Below, one piece after another: positions 6,122-11,703 of a stretch of DNA of 11,703 nt. The translations under genes and the position numbers were made by a program. The DNA comes from JAMLGJ01 sp047972145. Lineage in GTDB: Bacteria; Actinomycetota; Acidimicrobiia; Acidimicrobiales; Microtrichaceae. Location: positions 1 to 11,703 of the forward strand of contig JBKEAI010000327.1 in NCBI GenBank assembly GCA_047972145.1. Direction: 5' to 3'. Position 1 is the first letter of the stretch, and each line of letters starts with the position of its first letter. The notes under the pieces were generated by a model that searched no databases, had not been told where the DNA came from, and worked only from the letters and a program-made list of their open reading frames with translations.

Positions 6122-7921
6122 ATGACCACGATCGAGATCGACACAACCGGTGAGGTGGACATCGATTCCATCGATCCCGGCCTGGTCGGCGACATCCGCA
6201 AGTTCGAGCGGGTGTTGGCCCAGTTCCGTGCCGGGGAGATCGAAGAGGACGTCTTCAAGGTCTTCCGCCTCGCCAACGGCATCTATGGCCAGCGCCAGGG
6301 TGGCGACAACCAGATGCTGCGGGTCAAGGCCCCCTTCGGAGCGATCGGCCCCGAACAGCTCGACCGCCTCGCGTACATCTCCGAGCGCTACAGCCGGGGT
6401 TGGGGCCACCTCACCACCCGCCAGAACGTGCAGTTCCACTACGTGCAGCTCGACGAGGTGCCATCGGCGCTTTGGGACCTGGCGGCGGTCGGTATGACCA
6501 GCCGGGAGGCATGCTCGGACACGGTGCGCAACGTGATGGGGTGCCACCTGGCGGGTGCCTGCCCGCACGAGGTGCTCGACATTCAGCCGTGGGCCGAGGC
6601 GACGTTCCGGCACTTCCTGCGCAACCCGATCTCTGCCCGGTTGCCCCGCAAGTTCAAGATCAATTTCTCGGGCTGTGTGACCGACTGCGGGCAGGCGATG
6701 TTCAACGACGTGGGCATCATCGCGATCAATCGCAAGGTCGACGACGGCACCACCGAAGCGGGCTTCAGGGTGTTCGTGGCGGGGGGACTCGGCGCCAACC
6801 CCCATCCCGCGCTCGCACTGGAGGACTTCACCACCCGTGAGGACCTCCTGCCCACGATCGAGGCGTGTGTGCGGGTGTTCGAACAGGCAGGCAACCGCAA
6901 CAACAAGCTCCGGGCCCGCATGAAGTGGCTCGTCGACGAGCTCGGCATCGACGAGCTGCGCGAGCGGATCTTCGCATCCCGGAGGTTCCTGCTCGCATCG
7001 GCCAGCTGGCCCGGGGGTATCCCGGCGCAGGTGATCGAGGCCGGCGATGCGCCCGCTGGGCGGGGCACCGGGCCGGTGTCGGCGGTCGGCCAGGGCACCC
7101 CGGTGTCGCTCACGGGCACCAGCGCGTTCGCTCGATGGGAACAGGCCAACGTCGTGCGCGGGACAGCCAACGGGTCGGTCTCCGCGGTGGCGTGGACCCG
7201 CCTGGGAGACGTCACCGCTGCGCAGTTCAGGGGCATGGCCACGCTCGTGCGCGAGACCCGGGCGACGATCCGGATCACCAACCGACAGAACTTCGTGCTG
7301 CGCGACCTCAGCGAGGAGCAGCTACCGCTGGTCCACGAACGACTCGAGGCGCTGGGCATGGCCAAACCCGGTGCCGAGCTGGCCCGCGACGTCGTGGCAT
7401 GCCCCGGTGCGGACACCTGCAACCTGGCGGTCACCCAGAGCCGCGGCCTCGCCTCGGCGATCGGGGACGCGCTCGAAGCGGCCGGACTGGCCGAGGTGGA
7501 CGGGGTACGCACCAACATCTCGGGCTGCACGAACTCCTGTGGGCAGCACCACGCGGCGGACATCGGCTTCTTCGGTGCCGAGCGGCGTGCCCACGGGCGC
7601 TCAGCCCCGGGCTACCAGATGCTCCTCGGTGGCTACATCGGCAACGAGCAGGCCCACTTCGGCCAGAAGGCGCTGAGGCTGCCCGCCAAGGCGGCCGCGG
7701 AAGCAGCCGTGCGGGTGATCGGCCGCTACGACGCCGAACGCGAGTACGGCGAGGCTTTCAGCGACTGGCTGACCCGGGTCGGCGGTGCCAAGGCCGTAGC
7801 TGAGGGCCTGGCGGACCTCGACGATTTCCCCTCCCCCGACGATGCTCCGGAGTTCTACATCGACTACGGCGAGACCGGACCCTATGAGGCCGAGGTCGGC
7901 GAGTCGGAGTGCGCAGCATGA
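6122..7921 (+). CDS. Siroheme [4Fe-4S] sulfite (or nitrite) reductase, single chain
   Basis: The 599-residue protein has the two repeated halves of the nitrite/sulfite reductase family and would reduce sulfite to sulfide (or nitrite to ammonia) with six electrons. The first half carries LTTRQNVQFHYV (97-108), DTVRNVMG (133-140) and RKFKINFSG (176-184), which supply siroheme and substrate contacts including K177 and K179. The second half carries TNRQNFVL (386-393) and the cluster ligands CPGADTC (427-433) and GCTNSC (468-473). Unusually, the first half also has a full set, C141-x5-C147 and C185-x3-C189, at matching positions. The ATG at 6122 has GAGG at 6114-6117; a longer frame upstream overlaps the leader repeats and is less likely. 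It overlaps cysH by ATGA, which favours sulfite as substrate. The electron donor (ferredoxin or other) is not in the window. Confidence 0.93.
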   Translation: MTTIEIDTTGEVDIDSIDPGLVGDIRKFERVLAQFRAGEIEEDVFKVFRLANGIYGQRQGGDNQMLRVKAPFGAIGPEQLDRLAYISERYSRGWGHLTTRQNVQFHYVQLDEVPSALWDLAAVGMTSREACSDTVRNVMGCHLAGACPHEVLDIQPWAEATFRHFLRNPISARLPRKFKINFSGCVTDCGQAMFNDVGIIAINRKVDDGTTEAGFRVFVAGGLGANPHPALALEDFTTREDLLPTIEACVRVFEQAGNRNNKLRARMKWLVDELGIDELRERIFASRRFLLASASWPGGIPAQVIEAGDAPAGRGTGPVSAVGQGTPVSLTGTSAFARWEQANVVRGTANGSVSAVAWTRLGDVTAAQFRGMATLVRETRATIRITNRQNFVLRDLSEEQLPLVHERLEALGMAKPGAELARDVVACPGADTCNLAVTQSRGLASAIGDALEAAGLAEVDGVRTNISGCTNSCGQHHAADIGFFGAERRAHGRSAPGYQMLLGGYIGNEQAHFGQKALRLPAKAAAEAAVRVIGRYDAEREYGEAFSDWLTRVGGAKAVAEGLADLDDFPSPDDAPEFYIDYGETGPYEAEVGESECAA

Positions 7922-8658
7922 GCGCCCCCAGCAGTGCACTGGCAGTGGGCACCGAACCGGTCTCCCCGTTCGAACCCACCCCCGGCTACTTCCAACCCCG
8001 GGACCTCGACGACGCCGAGCTCGCGACCCTGAACGAGCGCTTCGAGGCCGCGGCCGCCTCGCAGATCATCGCGTGGGCAGCCGAGACGTTCGGGCCGACC
8101 CTGTCGCTCGCGGCATCGATGACCGACGCCGTGCTGATCGACCTCGCCACCAAGGTGGCCCCGGCGATCGAGGTGGTGTTCATCGACACCGGATATCACT
8201 TCCCCGAGACCCTCGAGACCGTCGAGACGGTACGTCGGCGCTACGGGCTCAACCTGAGGATGATGACGGTCCCGCACCACGACGAGGCGCTGTGGGAGAA
8301 GGACCCGGAGAACTGCTGCTCGGCGGTCAAGGTCGGCCAACTCGACCGAGCGCTCGCGGGAAAAGCCGCGTGGATGTCGGGGCTTCGCCGCGACGAGGCT
8401 GACTCGCGTCGCCATGCCTCGATCCTGGGCCGCGACCTGCGGGGTCTGGTCAAGGTGAACCCTCTGGCCAACTGGACCGCGCAAGATGTGGCCGACTACA
8501 TCGCGCAGCACGACGTGCCGGTCAACCCTCTCACGTTGCAGGGTTACCCCTCGATCGGGTGCCAGCCGTGCACCCAACCGGTAGCCGACGGCGAGGACCC
8601 GCGCTCGGGTCGCTGGGCAGGCCGCGAGAAGACCGAGTGCGGCCTACACCTGGCGTGA
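7918..8658 (+). CDS. cysH: [4Fe-4S] adenosine 5'-phosphosulfate (APS) reductase CysH
   Basis: This enzyme reduces APS to sulfite with thioredoxin as donor in assimilatory sulfate reduction. The 246-residue protein has the nucleotide-binding start ASMTDAVLIDLA (66-77), much like the actinobacterial form, and FIDTGYHFPET (88-98). The paired cysteines C133-C134 (ENCCSAVKV) and C215-x2-C218 (GCQPC) mark the four-iron-cluster type, which uses APS rather than PAPS. The catalytic cysteine is C241 in ECGLH near the C-terminus. VTGLRR-like WMSGLRRDEADSRR (152-165) and VKVNPLANWT (178-187) complete the family pattern. The ATG at 7918 overlaps the sulfite reductase stop as ATGA, so the two are translationally coupled and co-transcribed. 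Sulfite made here would be the substrate of the reductase upstream. ATP sulfurylase genes are not in the window. Confidence 0.96.
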   Translation: MSAPSSALAVGTEPVSPFEPTPGYFQPRDLDDAELATLNERFEAAAASQIIAWAAETFGPTLSLAASMTDAVLIDLATKVAPAIEVVFIDTGYHFPETLETVETVRRRYGLNLRMMTVPHHDEALWEKDPENCCSAVKVGQLDRALAGKAAWMSGLRRDEADSRRHASILGRDLRGLVKVNPLANWTAQDVADYIAQHDVPVNPLTLQGYPSIGCQPCTQPVADGEDPRSGRWAGREKTECGLHLA

Positions 8659-8661
8659 GGA

Positions 8662-8693
8662 CCCGCGAGCTCAGCTCTGGCCGAGCTCGCGGG
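8662..8693. terminator. Hairpin at the convergent end of cysH and the GNAT-like gene
   Basis: CCCGCGAGCTC (8662-8672) and GAGCTCGCGGG (8683-8693) make a perfect 11-bp stem with a 10-base loop. It begins 3 bases after the cysH stop and covers the last codons and stop of the gene on the other strand. No T-run follows on either strand, so it would be a T-less or bidirectional terminator, or an mRNA 3' end stabiliser. Structure is certain, role inferred. Confidence 0.6.
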
Positions 8694-9513
8694 GCATCGT
8701 CTCGGGGGTGGCGGGGTTGCCCTCGGAGTCGACGGGATGCTCGTTGTCGTACCAGTCCGGGCCGGGTTCCAACCAGCTGACGACCTCCGCGTCGAGCTTG
8801 GCTGTCGCGAAGCCGCTCTTGTGGTGGTAGTCACGGTAGAGCTCGCCCGCACGCGGCCGACCGGGCATCCGCAGGCTCGCTCCCGAATGGCGGCCCTCCT
8901 TGGAGAACGGACCGAATTTGGGGTTGTCGGATCCGGGTTCGGCCGTCACCCAGAACTGGCCGACCTCGATCTCGGTGAACTGCTGCACCTCCCACATGCC
9001 ATAGAGCAGGGTCATCAGGTTGCGCGAGGCCTCGTTGTCCTTGTGAGCGTATCCGTAGACCCAACGGAGCTGCGGAAACAGGTGGTCCGCGACCCGCCCC
9101 ATCTCGTAGGCCACGGTGAACGACACCGCCTGGCGACGGAAGTCGGGATGGGTCCAGATGTCGAGGATGAACGCCTCGTCGCGCGCCAGCTTGATCGGCA
9201 GGATGCCGCGCTTGGAGTCCGCTGGTGAGGGGCTGAAGGTCAGCAGCCACATCTTGGACACCGCCTGGTCGCTCGGCAGGTGGATCGCCAGCATCGCGAA
9301 CCCGCCCTTCGCGAAGAAGGGCTTCATCAGCTCGCAGCGCTGGTCACCCTCGAGTGCACGCAGGTGGCGGTCGTCGGGGTCGAACACCGCCTTGAAGTGG
9401 TAGTCCTCGCCCGGGTCGGGGTACTCGTCCGCGATGAGTGGCAGCGGTCGGGCGAACAGGACGCACTCGGTGCGCCTCGGCTTGTAGTGCTTGACCCGAT
9501 CGACGATTGACAT
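8671..9513 (-). CDS. GNAT-like (N-acetyltransferase fold) protein of unknown substrate
   Basis: This 280-residue soluble protein is not recognised as a named enzyme. The part at about 70-180 has the order of a GNAT acyltransferase: a strand FAMLAIHLP (72-80), strand WLLTFSPSP (89-97), the central block EAFILDIWTHPDFRRQAVSFTVAYEM (113-138), where acetyl-CoA is normally bound, and YGYAHKDNEASRNLMTLLYGM (153-173), which resembles the usual N-x2-A/S end helix. The acetyl-CoA loop reads RRQAVS instead of R-x-x-G-x-G/A, so binding may be altered. The C-terminal 100 residues are polar and of no known type. The ATG at 9513 is chosen because GGAGG lies 8 bases upstream; a GTG or ATG further out would enter the divergent promoter. 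It is divergent from the PaaX-family gene, which may regulate it. The fold assignment is moderate, the function open. Confidence 0.7.
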   Translation of the reverse strand: MSIVDRVKHYKPRRTECVLFARPLPLIADEYPDPGEDYHFKAVFDPDDRHLRALEGDQRCELMKPFFAKGGFAMLAIHLPSDQAVSKMWLLTFSPSPADSKRGILPIKLARDEAFILDIWTHPDFRRQAVSFTVAYEMGRVADHLFPQLRWVYGYAHKDNEASRNLMTLLYGMWEVQQFTEIEVGQFWVTAEPGSDNPKFGPFSKEGRHSGASLRMPGRPRAGELYRDYHHKSGFATAKLDAEVVSWLEPGPDWYDNEHPVDSEGNPATPETMPRELGQS

Positions 9514-9555
9514 CTTCTCTGCCTCCGTGTGCGCACGCGACGGACCGCCGCCGGT

Positions 9556-9571
9556 GGTGAGGGTACTCACC
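9556..9571. promoter_or_regulatory. Inverted repeat between the GNAT-like and PaaX-family genes
   Basis: GGTGAG (9556-9561) and CTCACC (9566-9571) are perfect inverted half-sites around GGTA. They lie in the 115-base region shared by the two divergent genes. A second, wider inverted pair, CGACGCAA (9579-9586) and TTGCGTCG (9618-9625), lies between this site and the PaaX start. Either could be the site where the PaaX-family protein controls itself and its neighbour. Confidence 0.4.
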
Positions 9572-9628
9572 GGGCTGCCGACGCAACGCACGAACGTGGT
9601 TCAGCGTCCGTCACGGTTTGCGTCGCGC

Positions 9629-10585
9629 ATGCGGGAGCATGAACATACGGTCGTGACTGACACGACCGTGGACGAGGCGACCGGAGTACCCCGGGCACGC
9701 TCGCCGATCGTCGACACCACCGATGGCGGGATCACCACCCGATTGATGGTGCTCGGCCTCGCGCACGAGGACGGGACCGTGTTCGGCACCGAGTTGTACC
9801 CGGTGGCCGCCCAATGCGGCATCTCGGTGGAGACGGTGCGCTCGTGCATGCGCCGCCTGGCCACCGAGGGCCTCTTCGAGCGAGAAGGCGAGGGGCGCAG
9901 CGCCGTGTTCCACGCCACCCAAGGCGGCATGGCCGTGCTGGAAGTCGACCACCAACGGGCCCTGCTCGCGTACGCGCAGGACCTCGCAGGTCGGGGATGG
10001 GACCGTCGGTGGCACCTCCTGGCCTTCGCGATCCCCGAGTCCCAGCGCACACTGCGGGACTCCCTGCGCGACCACGTGCTGCACCTCGGAGGAGCCCAGG
10101 TTCATCCTGGAACCTACGCGTCACCCCATGGCTGGGAGGCGGACATCCGTGCCGAGGCGGAAAGGCTGGGGATCACCGAGCACGTGTCCACCTGGAGCAC
10201 CGACGACCTGAGCGTCGGCGCGGTGACAGACCCGCGCCAGATCGCAGCGCAACTCTGGGATCTCTCGGCAGTCGCGTCGCTCTACGAGGGCTTCATCGAG
10301 TCGTACCGGGCGGTGCCCCAGCGCCTCGAGGCGATGCGCGACCGCCGGGAGCGGCTGACCGAGGCCGACTTCCTGCCCGGGGCGCTGCACATGGCGATCC
10401 GCTTCAACGCCTGCTTCGAACACGACCCCCTGCTGCCGCCCGAGCTCCTGCCCAGGCCTTGGCCGGGCAAGGAGGCGCGCGAGATCCTCGCCCGGTGCCG
10501 TCGGCTCGGGGTGCTGAACCGCTCCGAGAAGTCGGGCCCGGCGCTGTTCCGGGTCTTCGACGACGCCATCGCACACCTCCCCTGA
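9629..10585 (+). CDS. PaaX family transcriptional regulator
   Basis: The 318-residue protein is a DNA-binding regulator of the PaaX family, whose type member represses phenylacetate catabolism and releases DNA on binding phenylacetyl-CoA. Residues about 34-100 form the winged helix (ITTRLMVLGLAHEDGTVFG, then CGISVETVRSCMRRLATEGL at 63-82). Residues about 124-195 are the middle domain (WDRRWHLLAFAIPESQRTLR and HPGTYASPHGW). Residues about 208-290 are the PaaX C-terminal domain (LWDLSAVASLYEGFIESY, 209-226, and FLPGALHMAIRFNACFEHDP, 248-267). No phenylacetate (paa) genes are in the window, so the ligand is unknown; the divergent GNAT-like gene is the likeliest target. The ATG at 9629 is used, but GTG at 9653 is possible, as neither has a good Shine-Dalgarno sequence. 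The frame is open further upstream but that part overlaps the other gene. Confidence 0.9.
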   Translation: MREHEHTVVTDTTVDEATGVPRARSPIVDTTDGGITTRLMVLGLAHEDGTVFGTELYPVAAQCGISVETVRSCMRRLATEGLFEREGEGRSAVFHATQGGMAVLEVDHQRALLAYAQDLAGRGWDRRWHLLAFAIPESQRTLRDSLRDHVLHLGGAQVHPGTYASPHGWEADIRAEAERLGITEHVSTWSTDDLSVGAVTDPRQIAAQLWDLSAVASLYEGFIESYRAVPQRLEAMRDRRERLTEADFLPGALHMAIRFNACFEHDPLLPPELLPRPWPGKEAREILARCRRLGVLNRSEKSGPALFRVFDDAIAHLP

Positions 10586-10626
10586 GGGCCCGCAGACCGG
10601 ACCGCCCGGGATACATCCCCGATTGC

Positions 10627-10640
10627 TTACGATATCGTAA
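10627..10640. promoter_or_regulatory. 14-bp perfect palindrome TTACGATATCGTAA
   Basis: The palindrome is perfect over 14 bases and AT-rich in a GC-rich region, and it lies 45 bases before the ATG at 10685. It contains TACGAT (10628-10633), which fits a -10 element (TANNNT), so a bound repressor would cover the promoter. Palindromes of this size and type are common as TetR-type operators, but no regulator is identified. Confidence 0.5.
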
Positions 10641-10650
10641 CAAGGGATCC

Positions 10651-10680
10651 TGACTCCCAGGTTCGCCTCCGGGGGAGTCA
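10651..10680 (+). promoter_or_regulatory. Stem-loop covering the Shine-Dalgarno of a small ORF
   Basis: TGACTCCC (10651-10658) and GGGAGTCA (10673-10680) make a perfect 8-bp stem with a 14-base loop. The 3' arm includes most of GGGGGAG (10671-10677), the ribosome binding site of the small ORF that begins at 10685. In RNA the stem would hide this site. There is no T-run, so it is not a terminator. Confidence 0.4.
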
Positions 10681-10684
10681 CCCC

Positions 10685-10804
10685 ATGACCACCGACAGGT
10701 CCAAAATCCGCCGCACCTGCCTACCCGCAGCGCTGCTCGCGATACCAGCTCTGGTCCCCACCCCATGTCCCACGGAACCCGAGGCGGTCCTCAAGCGCCG
10801 CTGA
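10685..10804 (+). CDS. Small ORF, 39 residues, with a signal-like N-terminus
   Basis: The ORF begins with ATG after GGGGGAG at 7 bases spacing. The predicted peptide has a basic start (R5, K7, R9, R10), a hydrophobic stretch LPAALLAIPALVP (13-25), and a short polar end with two cysteines in all (C12, C28). This looks like a signal peptide or a short membrane segment. It could be a real small secreted or membrane protein, or the first exon-like remnant of a larger secreted protein cut by a stop or frameshift; protein-like stretches continue in other frames downstream. No homologue is recognised. Upstream lie a palindrome with a possible -10 and a hairpin over the ribosome binding site. Confidence 0.3.
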   Translation: MTTDRSKIRRTCLPAALLAIPALVPTPCPTEPEAVLKRR

Positions 10805-10815
10805 GAGGAGCGGGG

Positions 10816-10956
10816 GTGGCTCATCTCCACGTCGACCGTGGAGGACCACTTGTCTACGCATTCGTAACTTGCAAGACCGGCGAACGTTCATCACGCGAGG
10901 GATCAGCCTCGATGATCTGGGACACCGTCACCAACGCAATCAACGACATCGGGTGA
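10816..10956 (+). CDS. Possible second small ORF, 46 residues
   Basis: GTG at 10816 follows GGAG (10807-10810) at 5 bases and opens a 46-residue frame ending IWDTVTNAINDIG. It starts 11 bases after the first small ORF stops, so the two could be read together. The peptide has no recognised domain or clear membrane segment. It may equally be part of a decayed gene. Support is only the ribosome binding site and position. Confidence 0.15.
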   Translation: MAHLHVDRGGPLVYAFVTCKTGERSSREGSASMIWDTVTNAINDIG

Positions 10957-11097
10957 TCGGGGGCAATGGTGGCCGCGCGCCCGCCTGCAACCGATCCGGC
11001 GCGATCACCGACTCCGGCAAGGTGTGCGTGCTCACTCCCGAAGCCCTGCCGGGCTCTGACACCGACGGCGCGAAGGATGCCTACCTGGCCTGGTAGA

Positions 11098-11703
11098 TCA
11101 CACGAGATTGTCGACGAAGCGTTCGAGCTGCCGCAGGTTGCGGCACTCGAACGTACCGTCGCAGTGCACCCCGTACTCCCCCACTATCGAATCACCGGTA
11201 TCCCAGTAGGCCCTCGGTTCGGGGTTCAACCAGTACACGTGGCGGGCCTTGTGCTGCATCTCCTTTATGACCCATGACTGCGACGCGTGGTAGTTGTTGC
11301 GGGCATCGCCGAGGATCATCACGGTGGTCTTTGGTCCGATGTCGCGGCCGTGGCGCTGCCAGAACACCTCGAACGCGTGGCCGTAGTCGGAGTGGCCGTC
11401 CACCCACACCACATCTGCCTCGGTGTTGACCCGATGGATCGCCTCCACGATGTCCTCGGTACCCTCGAAGTAGCTGGTCACCTCATCGATGCCGTCGATG
11501 AACACGAAGCTGCGCACCTTGGAGAACTGACCGGCGATCGCGTGCACGAGGTGGAGTGTGAAGCGGGCGAACGCGGCGACCGAGCCCGAGATGTCGGCGA
11601 TCACGTAGATCTCGGGCTTGGTGGGACGCGGATAGCGGAACTTGGGCTCGGCGGGCACCCCGCCGTAGCTGAGCGAGTGCCGCACCGTGTTGCGGAAGTC
11701 GAG
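11098..11703 (-). CDS. VWA domain protein, CoxE-like, N-terminal part outside the window
   Basis: The frame enters from beyond base 11703 and ends at 11098, giving 202 C-terminal residues. The order is that of the CoxE-type von Willebrand A domain: a basic lead (NTVRHSLSYGGVPAEPKFRY) then EIYVIADISGSVAAF with the metal-binding DxSxS motif, FVFIDGIDEVT, the DGHSDYGHAF stretch that supplies the threonine/aspartate region, and TTVMILGDARNNY. These proteins usually work with a MoxR-type AAA+ ATPase to insert metals or remodel a partner enzyme, for example in carbon monoxide dehydrogenase clusters; such a partner would be upstream, beyond the window. The internal GTG at 11685 is not a likely start, because the conserved lead continues past it. 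The downstream 512 bases hold no terminator. Confidence 0.88.
   Translation of the reverse strand, partial: LDFRNTVRHSLSYGGVPAEPKFRYPRPTKPEIYVIADISGSVAAFARFTLHLVHAIAGQFSKVRSFVFIDGIDEVTSYFEGTEDIVEAIHRVNTEADVVWVDGHSDYGHAFEVFWQRHGRDIGPKTTVMILGDARNNYHASQSWVIKEMQHKARHVYWLNPEPRAYWDTGDSIVGEYGVHCDGTFECRNLRQLERFVDNLV

Larger units (their letters stand above)
10586..11097. other. 512-base stretch without a clear gene
   Basis: The stretch lies between the PaaX-family stop and the end of the VWA gene. It holds a 14-bp palindrome, a hairpin over a ribosome binding site, and one or two very small ORFs, all given separately. In its last part (about 10990-11096) the plus strand reads a protein-like stretch, GAITDSGKVCVLTPEALPGS and on to DAYLAW before TAG at 11094-11096, with no credible start. 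Fragments in three frames could be remains of a decayed secreted-protein gene, but this is not shown. No T-run terminator is evident for either flanking gene. Confidence 0.5.

Noticed and set aside
6583..7563. Minus-strand frame of 326 codons
   Set aside because: It is Ser/Arg/Ala-rich and fully opposite the reductase, whose motifs are certain.
9491..9628. Upstream extension of the PaaX-family gene
   Set aside because: It overlaps the start of the divergent GNAT-like gene and its ribosome binding site, and adds residues that do not look like the family.
10966..11277. Plus-strand frame of 103 codons
   Set aside because: Its second half is antisense to the VWA gene, and the composition is that of a shadow frame.

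Overview
The window is high-GC DNA that looks like the chromosome of an actinobacterium, probably a member of the Acidimicrobiia or a related deep lineage. This is inferred from gene content: a DUF222/HNH-type protein, a class II (mycobacterial-type) DAHP synthase, a mycobacterial-type [4Fe-4S] APS reductase, a PaaX-family regulator, and a nadD / LytR_C / rsfS cluster. Taxonomy is not proven by the sequence. Nearly all the DNA is accounted for by housekeeping and metabolic genes, and no CRISPR array, rRNA, tRNA, insertion sequence or phage module was seen.

Left part (1-3386, minus strand). Reading in the direction of transcription, nadD (NAD biosynthesis) overlaps a membrane-anchored LCP-like/LytR_C protein by 14 bases, which overlaps rsfS (ribosome silencing factor) by a GTGA. 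After a gap comes the start of a DUF222 protein that leaves the window at base 1. The LCP-like protein lacks the usual catalytic-region arginine motif.

Centre-left (3387-5872, plus strand). Divergent from nadD is a primary-like sigma factor whose DNA-reading residues and region 3 are altered. Its leader carries a terminator-like hairpin. It is followed by a class II DAHP synthase, the first step of aromatic amino acid synthesis, which appears to be expressed from a leaderless promoter.

Centre (5873-8693, plus strand). A sulfur-assimilation pair follows: a siroheme sulfite/nitrite reductase that has a full four-cysteine cluster motif in both halves, overlapping by ATGA an APS reductase (cysH). 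Together they would take APS to sulfite to sulfide. Upstream are two identical-architecture inverted repeats (TGACC-N5-GGTCA), the best regulatory signal in the window. An 11-bp hairpin lies at the convergent end of the operon.

Right part (8671-11703). A GNAT-like protein (minus) and a PaaX-family repressor (plus) are divergent around a 115-base region with palindromes. A 512-base stretch without a clear gene holds a 14-bp perfect palindrome, a hairpin that covers a ribosome binding site, and one or two very small ORFs. The window ends inside a VWA (CoxE-like) protein on the minus strand.

The observations most worth checking are the doubled cluster motif in the sulfite reductase with its twin operator, the divergent sigma factor and its hairpin leader, and the palindrome/hairpin/small-ORF segment. 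No novel defence or mobile system is evident.
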